From: Mesorhizobium muleiense
GTDB lineage: Bacteria; Pseudomonadota; Alphaproteobacteria; Rhizobiales; Rhizobiaceae
Direction of reading: 5' to 3'
DNA length: 62,328 bases
Assembly (NCBI RefSeq): GCF_900099905.1
Contig: NZ_FNEE01000031.1
Coordinates: 1 to 62,328 of the forward strand
The notes below the pieces were generated by a model that was not told where the DNA came from, did not search any database, and saw nothing but the letters and a program-made list of their open reading frames with translations. Positions within the stretch are counted from its first letter, which is position 1, and the number at the start of each line of letters is the position of its first letter. A program made the translations under genes and the position numbers. Below are positions 15,494 to 23,898 of this stretch, in pieces.

Positions 15494-16570
15494 TTAGAGC
15501 GGCTTGGATGCCCATCGCTCGAGGCTGGTATCGCGCAACTCGCGCAGTGATTTGAGCCGTTGCATGTCGGCGAACCGGACCATACCCGCAACAATGCGGC
15601 CCGGCAGTGCCGGCCCGGCATAGATCATGCCGGTGTAGAGCTGGACGAGATCGGCGCCGGCGCGGATCTTTTCGAGTGCCGTCTCCGCGGAATCGACGCC
15701 GCCGACGCCGATGATGGCGGGGTCCGGGCCAAGCAGTTTGCGCATCTTTGCCAGCACGATGGTCGAGCGCTCGAACAGCGGTTTTCCCGAAAGCCCGCCG
15801 GTCTCGCCGGCAAGATCGGCGCTGCGCAGCCGCGGCCGCGCGATGGTGGTGTTGGAGACGATGACGCCGTCTATTGCTTTCTCGGTGACCTCGGCGGCGA
15901 TATCCTCCAGCTCGGCCTCGACCAGGTCCGGCGCGATCTTCAGAAAGATGGGCGGCTGCGCGGCCGCTGCCGCACGTGCGGCCATGACGCGCGACAGCAA
16001 CTCGCCAAGCTGTTCACGCGCCTGCATGTTGCGCAGGCCCGGCGTGTTCGGCGAGGAGATGTTGACCGTCAGATAGCTGGCGTGTGGCGCAAACCTGGCA
16101 ACGCCGCGTTCATAGTCACCGACGCGGTCGGTGCTGTCCTTGTTGGCGCCGATATTGACGCCGACGATGCCGGCGCGGCCCTTGCGGGCGGCAAGCCGTT
16201 GTTCGGCGGCCGCGTGACCCTCATTGTTGAAGCCCAGCCGGTTGATCACCGCTTCGTCAGATGTCAGCCGGAAAATGCGCGGCTTCGGGTTGCCGGCCTG
16301 CGGCAGCGGCGTGATCGTGCCGATCTCGGCAAAGCCGAAGCCTAGGCCAAGCAGCGCATCGGGAACCTCGGCGTTCTTGTCGTAGCCGGCGGCCATGCCG
16401 AGTGGATTGGGGAAATCGATGCCGCAGACGCTGACTTTCAGCCAGTCGTCGCGCACGGGTCTCCCGCCTGTCGGCAGCCCGCATTTCAGCGCCGCGATCG
16501 ACAGGCCGTGGGCGGCTTCCGGATCGAATGCGAACAGGAACCTCTGGCCGAGCCGGTCGAGCACGCTCAT
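15494..16570 (-). CDS. pyrD: Dihydroorotate dehydrogenase (quinone), class 2
   Basis: PyrD oxidises dihydroorotate to orotate in pyrimidine synthesis, passing electrons to quinone. The 358-aa protein has the class 2 N-terminal membrane-associating helix (LDRLGQRFLFAFDPEAAHGL). The FMN-barrel motifs include NPLGMAAGYDKNAEV, INRLGFNNEG, the catalytic-loop NISSPNTPGLR with Ser as base (class 2), and IIGVGGVDSAETALEKIRAG. Its ATG overlaps the DUF952 gene stop (ATGA). Length and motifs are complete. Confidence 0.95.
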   Translation of the reverse strand: MSVLDRLGQRFLFAFDPEAAHGLSIAALKCGLPTGGRPVRDDWLKVSVCGIDFPNPLGMAAGYDKNAEVPDALLGLGFGFAEIGTITPLPQAGNPKPRIFRLTSDEAVINRLGFNNEGHAAAEQRLAARKGRAGIVGVNIGANKDSTDRVGDYERGVARFAPHASYLTVNISSPNTPGLRNMQAREQLGELLSRVMAARAAAAAQPPIFLKIAPDLVEAELEDIAAEVTEKAIDGVIVSNTTIARPRLRSADLAGETGGLSGKPLFERSTIVLAKMRKLLGPDPAIIGVGGVDSAETALEKIRAGADLVQLYTGMIYAGPALPGRIVAGMVRFADMQRLKSLRELRDTSLERWASKPL

Positions 16571-16917
16571 TCGGCCTCCAGTGTCGGGAATTGGTGCCGG
16601 CCATCGGTGCCGAGCGGCAATGGTTGCACCCAGACGACGGCGTTGAGGTCGAGCGGGCCGTAAAGATGCGGGAACAGCGCACCACCGCGCGAGACCTCGT
16701 ATTTCAGCGCATCGCCCAGTCTGGCGTCATCGACGGCGACCAGCAGCAGCCCGGTCTGGCCGGCAAAGTGTTTTGCCGCGGTTTCCCTAGCCTGGCCGGC
16801 GGTGGAAAAATGAATGAAGCCGTCGGCGACATCGATCGGCGCGCCGGTGAAGCGGCGATTTCTTTCGGCCTCGCGCCACAGCGGTTCAGGCACTATCTTG
16901 TAGATAAGCTGAGACAT
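16567..16917 (-). CDS. DUF952 family protein
   Basis: This is a compact 116-aa protein from the ATG at 16917 (MSQLIYKIVPEPLWREAERN). It carries the DUF952 pattern: a GFIHFSTAGQ-type segment at about residues 34-43, LLVAVDDARLGDALKYEVSR, and FPHLYGPLDLNAVV near the C-terminus. The fold is a small beta barrel of the ADP-ribosyltransferase-like type, but the family function is not known. It is coupled to pyrD by an ATGA overlap, an arrangement seen in many rhizobia. The longer upstream frame is rejected because this ATG gives the family length. Confidence 0.85.
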   Translation of the reverse strand: MSQLIYKIVPEPLWREAERNRRFTGAPIDVADGFIHFSTAGQARETAAKHFAGQTGLLLVAVDDARLGDALKYEVSRGGALFPHLYGPLDLNAVVWVQPLPLGTDGRHQFPTLEAE

Positions 16918-16959
16918 GGTTGCGCTATAGTCCGAACCAATCGTACGGGGAAGAGGCAA

Positions 16960-17004
16960 GCAGGTTCCGGAAAAGTGTCACACGGTTTTCCGACAGGAAC
17001 CTGC
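16960..17004. repeat. Short rhizobial palindrome
   Basis: Outer arms GCAGGTTCC (16960-16968) and GGAACCTGC (16996-17004) enclose inner arms CGGAAAA and TTTTCCG. This is the common small palindrome found between genes in Rhizobiales genomes. It lies in the divergent gap between the DUF952 gene and the 145-aa secreted protein gene. Confidence 0.65.
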
Positions 17005-17090
17005 GTCAAGGTAAAGGCCAGGGTTCTTCCCCATTTCCGGCGCAAACATGCGATAAGATTGCGCTTACTGGCCTATGGAGGACAAACAAT

Positions 17091-17528
17091 ATGCGTCCGC
17101 AGCACGTCTTGATCCCTGCAGCCCTCGTCTCGCTCGTCGCGGCATCAGCCTTTTCCGAGGAAGCCGACCGCTACCGGTTGGAAAAGTCGGCGACCGGCTA
17201 TGTCCGCATGGACACGCAGACCGGTGCGATGTCGATCTGCGAGGAGCGTTCCGGCCAGCTCGTCTGCAAGATGGCGGCCGATGAACGCGCCGCCTTCCAG
17301 GACGAGATCGACCGGCTGCAAAATTCGGTGAAGGCGCTCGACCAGCGCGTCGTCAAGCTCGAGAACTCGCTTGCCGCCCGCTTTGAGTCGACATTGCCCA
17401 GCGAGGAGGATTTCAACAAGACGATGAGCTACATGGAGCGCTTCCTGCGCGGCTTCATGGGCATCGTCAAGGACATGGAAAAGGACAGCGGCGAGGATGG
17501 CCTCAAGCCCAATTCGCAAAAAACCTGA
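17091..17528 (+). CDS. Secreted coiled-coil hypothetical protein
   Basis: From the ATG at 17091, preceded by GGAGG, this encodes 145 aa. A signal peptide (RPQHVLIPAALVSLVAASAF) ends near residue 20. A short beta region with two Cys (SICEERSGQLVCK) follows, possibly a disulfide. A heptad-rich coiled coil comes next (residues 65-100, FQDEIDRLQNSVKALDQRVV), then an acidic/polar tail. Proteins of this form are common in Rhizobiales, but I know no function. It stands between the pyrD operon (divergent) and the response-regulator gene. Probably periplasmic. Confidence 0.72.
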   Translation: MRPQHVLIPAALVSLVAASAFSEEADRYRLEKSATGYVRMDTQTGAMSICEERSGQLVCKMAADERAAFQDEIDRLQNSVKALDQRVVKLENSLAARFESTLPSEEDFNKTMSYMERFLRGFMGIVKDMEKDSGEDGLKPNSQKT

Positions 17529-17653
17529 GCACCGTTCACCGGGGAAGCCCGGCGCACCGGCTTGCCGCTTGAAAACGGCTGATATCGCCGCATAATCGTT
17601 CGACTGATCCCGCAAGAAGCAGACAATCATCAATGGGATTCGGGGAGGGCCAT

Positions 17654-18313
17654 GTGCCGTCAGGCTATACTTTCGTCATCGCTGACGATCATCCGCTTTT
17701 TCGCGGTGCGCTGAGAGAGGCGCTTGCCGGCATCGGCGACGTCGCCGGCATTCATGAGGCCGGCGATTTCGAAAGCGCCAAGGCGCTGGTCGTGGCCAAT
17801 GAGGACGTCGATCTGGTGCTGCTCGACCTGTCGATGCCGGGCGCGAGCGGCCTTTCCGGCCTGATCTCGCTGCGCGGCATCCATCCGACGGTGCCGCTGG
17901 TGGTGGTGTCGGCGCATGACGATCCGGTGACCATCCGGCGCGCGCTCGACCTCGGCGCTTCGGGTTTCATCTCCAAATCGGCCAGCATGGAGGAGATCCG
18001 CAGCGCTGTGCAGTCGGTGCTTGCCGGCGACATCGCTGCGCCCACCGGCATCGATCTCGGCGTCGAGCGCGATCCCGAGATATCCGATCTGATCAAGCGG
18101 CTGCAGACGCTGACGCCGCAGCAGACGCGCGTGCTCGGCATGCTGGCCGAAGGTCTGCTCAACAAGCAGATCGCCTACGAGCTCGGTGTCTCCGAAGCGA
18201 CGATCAAGGCGCATGTCTCGGCCATTCTGCAGAAGCTTGGCGTCGACAGCCGCACCCAGGCGGTGATCCTGCTGTCCAAGATCGGCAGCGACCCGCTGGC
18301 GGCGGCCGGCTGA
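17654..18313 (+). CDS. LuxR/NarL-type response regulator
   Basis: This response regulator has an N-terminal REC domain (phosphoacceptor Asp58 in LVLLDLSMPG) and a C-terminal LuxR HTH (about residues 145-205, LTPQQTRVLGMLAEGLLNKQ, then SEATIKAHVSAILQKLGVDS). The GTG at 17654 follows GGGGAGG at good spacing, giving 219 aa. An ATG at 17633 would add seven residues and has a weaker SD. It converges on the hybrid kinase gene with only 10 bp between stops, so the two probably form a pair. The combination of an SSS-domain kinase with a LuxR regulator is that of CrbS/CrbR and MxtR/ErdR, which control acetate use. Pairing and role are inferred. Confidence 0.85.
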   Translation: MPSGYTFVIADDHPLFRGALREALAGIGDVAGIHEAGDFESAKALVVANEDVDLVLLDLSMPGASGLSGLISLRGIHPTVPLVVVSAHDDPVTIRRALDLGASGFISKSASMEEIRSAVQSVLAGDIAAPTGIDLGVERDPEISDLIKRLQTLTPQQTRVLGMLAEGLLNKQIAYELGVSEATIKAHVSAILQKLGVDSRTQAVILLSKIGSDPLAAAG

Positions 18314-18323
18314 CCCTCCGGCG

Positions 18324-21300
18324 CTACTCGGCTGCCGACGCCAGCGGTCTGACCCTCGCCATCATCGAGCGCAGCACCGCTGGTTTGAGCGGCTTGTTGA
18401 TCACCGGCACGTCGAGCCTGCCGGCGCTGGCGCGCACCTCGCTCGAGCGGTCGGCGGTGACCAGCACCGCCGGCATGTCATGGCCATGAATAGCGCGCAG
18501 TTTGGCGATCGCGTCAAGGCCGGTCTCGCCGTCGAGATGATAGTCGGCAAGCACGATGTCGGGTCGACGCATGCCGGACCCCTCGAGGTCCCCCGAGCCG
18601 GCAAACGTGTCGACGCTGCAGCCCCAGCCTTCGAGCAGCAGCCGCATGCCGTCGAGGATGCGGGCGTCGTTGTCGATGCAGAGCACGCGGAGCCCGGCAA
18701 GCGAAGCAGCCGTGCGGACCGGCGCCTTGGCCTCGATCTCGCGCCGCGGCTCCTGCACTGCCGCGACCGGCAGGACGACGGAAAAGCGTGTGCCCTTGCT
18801 CGGGCTTGAAAATATCTGGAGTTCGAGGCGCAAGACGCGAGCGATGCGGTCGACGATCGAAAGGCCGAGCCCCAGGCCTTCGGCTTCGCGGGCGCCCTCA
18901 TCGAGCCGGGTGAATTCGTGAAAGACCGTGTTCAGCTTGTCGGCGGCAATGCCGATGCCGGTGTCGATCACCTGTATCTCGGCCAGTTCGCCGCGCCGCC
19001 GCACGCCGACCAGGATGCGGCCATGGCGGGTGTATTTGATGGCATTGGATACGAGGTTCTGGATCAGGCGGCGCAACAGATTGCGGTCAGTCGTCACGCT
19101 GAGCGACGATGGCATGATCGTCAGGCTGAGTTTCTTCTCGGCGGCAAGCGGCTGAAAGTCGTTGCCGATCTGGCGCAGCAGTCCGTCCAGGCTGAAGGCC
19201 GTGTCGTCCGGTTTCATCGCGCCGGCGTCGAGACGGGAAATGTCGAGGACTGCGCCGAGAATGGTCTCGACCGATTCCAGCGAGGATTCGATGTTGATCG
19301 CGGCCTTGCCCGCAGGTCCCTTGCCGGCCTTTTCGATCAGCGACGAGCAATAGAGACGAGCAGCGTTCAGCGGTTGCAGGATGTCATGGCCGGCGGCAGC
19401 GAGGAAGCGGGTCTTGCCGAGATTGGCCTCCTCCGCCAGCATCTGCGCCTGTGCCAGCTCCTCGTTGACGCGGGTCAGTTCGACGGTGCGGTTCTTGACG
19501 CGCTGTTCGAGCGTTTCATTGGCGCGCTTCAGCGCCAGGTCCTGTTCAACGCGCCCGGAAATGTCGGCATAGGTGGCAACGATGCCGCCATCCGGCATCG
19601 GGTTGGAGCGCAATTCCAGGATGCGGCCGCTGGTCTTCAGCTCCATCTGCCAGGGGCTGACGAAGCTGGTGAGGCGGTTGAGCATCACCACCCGCTGGTC
19701 GGCCGGAATGTCGCCGCGCTCGGCAAGGTGGCGCAGGATGCGGTCGAGCGAGACGCCGACCTGGCCCATCTCGTCGGGCAGGTCGAACAGCGCCCGATAT
19801 TGGCGGTTCCAGCAGATCAGCCGGAAATCCCTGTCGAAGACGGTGATGCCCTGTTCCATCTGGTCGAGCGCGATCTGCAGCAGGTCGCGGTTGTGCTGCA
19901 GCGCTTCGGTGGCGTCGTCGAGCAGGCGAAAGGCGTCCTTCGCCTCTCGATCATTGCGGCGCAGCAGCAGCGACAGGATGAGCCGCGCCGAAGAGGAGCC
20001 GACGGCACTTGCCAGAAGCTGCTCGGAGAAACGGATGACGTCCATGCTGGCCTGCTCGTTGCCGTGCAGCGAAGCGCCGTTGCTCTTTTCGAACGACTGA
20101 AACGACCGTTCAGTGCGTTCGACGCCGAGATAGCGCGCGATGGTGTCCTTGAGGTCGTTGACGGTGACGGTGGTGCGGAAGCGGCGCAGGCTCGGCATCG
20201 GGCTCGCCTCGCGCGGCACGAAAATCGACGCCTGGATGCGCTCCAGCGGCACCGACGCGCGCGACAGCGAACCTAGCACGAAGAACAGCGTGTTGACCGA
20301 CAGGCTCCACAGGACACCGTGGTTCAGCGGCTCGGCGACGGTGCCGAACAGAGCTTGCGGCCGCAACGCTTCGAAACCGAACAGGCCGTGGACGACGATG
20401 CCGGTATCGGACGCGGCGAGCGAAGGAAGCAGCAGCGTATAGCTCCAGACGACGATGCCGGCGACCATGCCGAGCGCCGCCCCCCTGCCGTTGGCGCCGC
20501 GCCAGATCAGTCCGCCGATCAAGGCCGGCGCGAACTGCGCGATCGCGGCGAACGACATCAGGCCGATCGAGGAGAGCCGCGCGCTGTTGGTGCTCTCGCG
20601 ATAATAGAGGAAGGCGACGAACAGCATGATGAAGATCGCCGCCCGTCGCACGTTGAGGATGAGCGCTGACCAGTCCTCGTTCTCGGATGTCGTGGTCTTG
20701 AGCAGGCGACGCACAAACAGTGGAATGACGAGATCGTTGGAGATCATGATCGACAGCGCGACGCTTTCTACGATCACCATCGCGGTCGCCGCCGACAGGC
20801 CGCCGATGAACGCCGCCATGGCCAACACATCGTGACCGCTGAGCAGCGGCAGCGACAGGACATAGAGGTCGCTGCTGGTCCTGGTGCCGACCAGCGCCAG
20901 GCCGGCGAGCGCGATCGGCAGCACGAAAAGGTTGATCGCCACCAGATAGAGCGGAAACACCCATGTCGCGGTGCGCAGTTCGGCCTCGCTGCGGTTCTCG
21001 ACGATGGTGACATAGAACTGGCGCGGCAGCATGATGATGGCGAAACCGCTCAAACACGTCAGCACCAGCCAGGTTGCGAGCGAGGTGCTGTAGCTCATCG
21101 CTTGCTGAACTTGCGAATTCTCGGCGAGCTTGTCGACCATATCGCCCGGGCCGCCGAAGATCAGGAAGGTCACCATCAGGCCGATTGCCAGGAAGGCGGC
21201 GAGCTTGACCACAGTTTCGACCGCTACCGCCAGCACCAGCCCGTCCTGGTGTTCGGTGGCGTCGGCGTGGCGCGTGCCGAACAGCACCGCAAATAGCGCA

Positions 21301-21812
21301 AGCAGCGTGGCGACGACCAGCGAGATGTCGCTGACGAATGGATCGAACGAAGGCGGCGAGCCGGTATAATGCTCGACCATCAGGCTGACCGAGCCGGAAA
21401 TCGCCTTCAACTGCAATGCCATGTAAGGCACCGCGCCGATCGTCGCGATCAGCGTGGCGATCGCTGCCACGGCAAAACTCTTGCCGTAGCGGGCGCCGAG
21501 GAAGTCGGCGATCGAAGTGATCTTCTCTGTCTTGGCCAGCCTGACGATGCGCCGAAGCAGCGGAAAGCCGAACACGAACACCAGCACCGGGCCGATATAG
21601 ATGCCGAGGAATTCGAGGCCGCGCTCGGAGGAAAGGCCGACCGAACCGAAGAAGGTCCAGGAGGTGCAGTAGATCGCCAGGCTGAGCGCATAGATGAAGG
21701 GCCGGGCCCGGTCAGGCCCGGATGTCGTCGAGCGTTGGTCGCCGAGGCTGGCGATGACGAACAGCAACGTCACATAGGCGATCGCGATGATGACGATGAA
21801 CCAGCCCTGCAC
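18324..21812 (-). CDS. Hybrid sensor histidine kinase with sodium:solute symporter domain
   Basis: This is a 1162-aa multidomain kinase. Residues 1 to about 490 form a 12-13 helix SLC5/SSS transporter-like domain (SLAIYCTSWTFFGSVGLSSE). A linker and a PAS domain follow (about 655-770, MEQGITVFDRDFRLICWNRQ), then a coiled coil. The HisKA domain has phosphorylatable His809 in AAAGHDILQPL. HATPase_c boxes NLVSNAIKYT and DTGIGIA/GLGLGLSI come next, and a C-terminal REC domain has Asp1090 in VLADYHLDG. The GTG start has GGAGGA about 10 nt upstream. It lies tail-to-tail with the LuxR regulator. The architecture matches CrbS/MxtR kinases that sense solute flux and control acetyl-CoA synthetase. The true ligand is not visible. 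Confidence 0.88.
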   Translation of the reverse strand: MQGWFIVIIAIAYVTLLFVIASLGDQRSTTSGPDRARPFIYALSLAIYCTSWTFFGSVGLSSERGLEFLGIYIGPVLVFVFGFPLLRRIVRLAKTEKITSIADFLGARYGKSFAVAAIATLIATIGAVPYMALQLKAISGSVSLMVEHYTGSPPSFDPFVSDISLVVATLLALFAVLFGTRHADATEHQDGLVLAVAVETVVKLAAFLAIGLMVTFLIFGGPGDMVDKLAENSQVQQAMSYSTSLATWLVLTCLSGFAIIMLPRQFYVTIVENRSEAELRTATWVFPLYLVAINLFVLPIALAGLALVGTRTSSDLYVLSLPLLSGHDVLAMAAFIGGLSAATAMVIVESVALSIMISNDLVIPLFVRRLLKTTTSENEDWSALILNVRRAAIFIMLFVAFLYYRESTNSARLSSIGLMSFAAIAQFAPALIGGLIWRGANGRGAALGMVAGIVVWSYTLLLPSLAASDTGIVVHGLFGFEALRPQALFGTVAEPLNHGVLWSLSVNTLFFVLGSLSRASVPLERIQASIFVPREASPMPSLRRFRTTVTVNDLKDTIARYLGVERTERSFQSFEKSNGASLHGNEQASMDVIRFSEQLLASAVGSSSARLILSLLLRRNDREAKDAFRLLDDATEALQHNRDLLQIALDQMEQGITVFDRDFRLICWNRQYRALFDLPDEMGQVGVSLDRILRHLAERGDIPADQRVVMLNRLTSFVSPWQMELKTSGRILELRSNPMPDGGIVATYADISGRVEQDLALKRANETLEQRVKNRTVELTRVNEELAQAQMLAEEANLGKTRFLAAAGHDILQPLNAARLYCSSLIEKAGKGPAGKAAINIESSLESVETILGAVLDISRLDAGAMKPDDTAFSLDGLLRQIGNDFQPLAAEKKLSLTIMPSSLSVTTDRNLLRRLIQNLVSNAIKYTRHGRILVGVRRRGELAEIQVIDTGIGIAADKLNTVFHEFTRLDEGAREAEGLGLGLSIVDRIARVLRLELQIFSSPSKGTRFSVVLPVAAVQEPRREIEAKAPVRTAASLAGLRVLCIDNDARILDGMRLLLEGWGCSVDTFAGSGDLEGSGMRRPDIVLADYHLDGETGLDAIAKLRAIHGHDMPAVLVTADRSSEVRASAGRLDVPVINKPLKPAVLRSMMARVRPLASAAE

Positions 21813-22059
21813 GGCCTAAAAATCCTCCCTTGCCGGTTTTTGCATCCGGCATGCTGAGACGCAATCACAGCTTGGCGATCAAGTCCATCGCGGCTTTCGG
21901 CGCAGGATGGCTGCGGCTTCGGGAAATTTTGGCCGGAACCGGTCTTTTGCCGATGCTGCAACCGCAGGTTTTTGCTATTGTGCCAGTTGGGGGTACGAAG
22001 CGGGGCCGAACGAAGCGGGCAGAGGCGGCGGCCTGACCCGTCAGGACAAGGAGGGTCGG

Positions 22060-22482
22060 ATGCTGAAAGAATTCCAGGAATTCATTTCCAGGGGCAATGT
22101 CATGGACCTGGCCGTCGGCGTCATCATCGGCGCCGCCTTCGGCAAGATCGTCGAATCCCTAGTCAACGACATCATCATGCCGATAATCGGGGCGATTTTC
22201 GGCGGACTCGACTTCAACAATTATTTCCTGCCCTTGTCCTCAGCGGTCAACGCCACATCGCTGGCGGAAGCCAAGAGGCAGGGCGCAGTCTTCGCCTATG
22301 GCAGTTTCATCACCGTGGCGCTGAACTTCATCATCCTCGCCTTCATCATCTTCCTGATGGTCAAAGCGGTGAATGATCTGCGCAGGCGGCTGGAGCGTGA
22401 GAAGCCCATTGCGCCTGCTGCCGCTCCGCCGGCCGATGTCGCGCTGCTCACCGAAATTCGCGATCTCCTCGCCAGGAAATAG
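22060..22482 (+). CDS. mscL: Large-conductance mechanosensitive channel MscL
   Basis: MscL opens under membrane tension to release solutes on osmotic downshock. The 140-aa product has the canonical N-terminus (LKEFQEFISRGNVMDLAVGV, then IIGAAFGKIVESLVNDIIMP) forming the amphipathic helix and TM1. A periplasmic loop follows, then TM2 (YGSFITVALNFIILAFIIFL) and a cytoplasmic helix ending LLTEIRDLLARK. The ATG at 22060 has AAGGAGGG upstream. A rho-independent terminator follows directly. The gene is monocistronic and divergent from the hybrid kinase. Confidence 0.96.
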   Translation: MLKEFQEFISRGNVMDLAVGVIIGAAFGKIVESLVNDIIMPIIGAIFGGLDFNNYFLPLSSAVNATSLAEAKRQGAVFAYGSFITVALNFIILAFIIFLMVKAVNDLRRRLEREKPIAPAAAPPADVALLTEIRDLLARK

Positions 22483-22505
22483 CGCAGGGGCAAGATCTCT
22501 GGACC

Positions 22506-22536
22506 AAAACCCCGGTCGATTTCGGCCGGGGTTTTC
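22506..22536 (+). terminator. Rho-independent terminator of mscL
   Basis: AAAACCCCGG (22506-22515) and CCGGGGTTTT (22526-22535) form a stem with a 10-nt loop and a T tract, 24 nt after the mscL stop. The A-tract/T-tract pair makes it potentially bidirectional. Confidence 0.85.
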
Positions 22537-22594
22537 TATTTTCGCCTGTCGCAAAACACGCTAGCTGTCCGGAAGGCGAAAAACGGATCCATCC

Positions 22595-23761
22595 ATGACC
22601 CTGATCGAGAATTTGCGCGCCGAGGCCCGGGCCGCGCCCGAAAGCGGCATTGTCGCCGTCATGAACCGCGGCCGCGACCGCGACGGCATGATCCCGCTCT
22701 GGGCCGGCGAGGGCGACCTACCGACGCCCGCCTTCATCACCGATGCCGCTGCCCGGGCGCTGGCCGGCGGTGAAACCTTTTATACCTGGCAGAAAGGCAT
22801 CCCCGAACTGCGGCAGGCGCTCGCCCGCTATTACATCAGGCATTTCGGCAAGAGCGTCGCCGAGCAAGAATTCATCGTCACCGGCTCTGGCATGCATGCC
22901 ATCCAGCTTGCGCTCGACGCTGTCGCCGGCAATGGCGACGAGGTCGTCTATCTGTCGCCGGCCTGGCCGAACTTCGCCGCAGCCGCCGGCGTGGCGGGCG
23001 CCGTCCCGGTCGCAGTCACGCTCGACCAGTCCGGCAATGGCTGGTCCTGCGACATCGGCAAGATCGAGGCGGCGATCACGCCAAGGACAAAGGCGCTGTT
23101 CGTCAACACACCGTCCAACCCGACCGGTTGGACCGCCGACAGGCAGACGCTGCAGGCGATCCTCGACCTTGCCCGCGAACGGGGGCTGTGGATCATCGCC
23201 GACGAGATCTATTCGCTGTTCCACTACGGCGACAGCCGCGCGCCGTCCTTCATCGACATCATGGCCGACGAGGATCGCATCCTGTTCGTCAACAGTTTTT
23301 CCAAGAACTGGTCGATGACCGGCTGGCGGGTCGGCTGGATCAAGGTCCATCCCTGCCTGCAGCAGGTGTTCGAGAACCTGGTCCAGTATTCGACCTCGGG
23401 CGTTGCCCAGTTCATGCAGCGCGGCGCGGTCGTCGCCCTCGACGAAGGCGACGCCTTCATCGTCGAGCAGGTGGAGCGGGCGAGGGCGGCGCGTGACCTG
23501 GTCTGCGGCATCCTGGCTGCGACCGGCAGGGCACGCTTTACCGTGCCGCAGGGCGCGTTCTATCTGTTCTTCGCAGTTGACGGCATCACCGATTCACGCG
23601 CCGCCGCTTTCGACATCGTCGACCGCGCCAATGTCGGCCTGGCGCCCGGAACCGCGTTCGGTCCCGGCGGCGAAGCCTTCCTCAGGCTATGCTTCCACCG
23701 CCGCCTCGACCAGCTCGAGGAGGCCGCGCACCGGCTGGCGAAGTGGATGAAAAGTGTGTGA
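22595..23761 (+). CDS. Class I/II PLP-dependent aminotransferase
   Basis: This 388-aa fold-type I aminotransferase is of the aspartate-aminotransferase superfamily. Recognisable elements are GEGDLPTPAFI near the start (substrate loop), VTGSGMHAIQLALD (PLP phosphate region), NTPSNPTGW (Asn that contacts PLP O3'), ADEIYSLFHYG (Asp/Tyr pair) and the Schiff-base Lys237 in NSFSKNWSMTGWRVGW. The C-terminal substrate Arg lies in LRLCFHR. The substrate cannot be fixed from sequence. It is related to general L-amino acid or aromatic transaminases. The start ATG has only a weak SD. Confidence 0.85.
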   Translation: MTLIENLRAEARAAPESGIVAVMNRGRDRDGMIPLWAGEGDLPTPAFITDAAARALAGGETFYTWQKGIPELRQALARYYIRHFGKSVAEQEFIVTGSGMHAIQLALDAVAGNGDEVVYLSPAWPNFAAAAGVAGAVPVAVTLDQSGNGWSCDIGKIEAAITPRTKALFVNTPSNPTGWTADRQTLQAILDLARERGLWIIADEIYSLFHYGDSRAPSFIDIMADEDRILFVNSFSKNWSMTGWRVGWIKVHPCLQQVFENLVQYSTSGVAQFMQRGAVVALDEGDAFIVEQVERARAARDLVCGILAATGRARFTVPQGAFYLFFAVDGITDSRAAAFDIVDRANVGLAPGTAFGPGGEAFLRLCFHRRLDQLEEAAHRLAKWMKSV

Positions 23762-23898
23762 GGTTGTTGAGGTCCGCGCCAAGCCGGACAGCTGCGAACC
23801 GTTGCACTCCTTGGCCAACGTAACGGCATGGATGCTAGGGTCTGCGCCGCGTCGCTTCGCTCCTTGCTACGCCCTAGGAAGACGAAGGTAGCGGAAGC

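Noticed and set aside
18918..20276. 452-codon open frame opposite the hybrid kinase
   Set aside because: It mirrors the kinase reading frame; GC-rich third positions of the true gene keep the opposite frame open.
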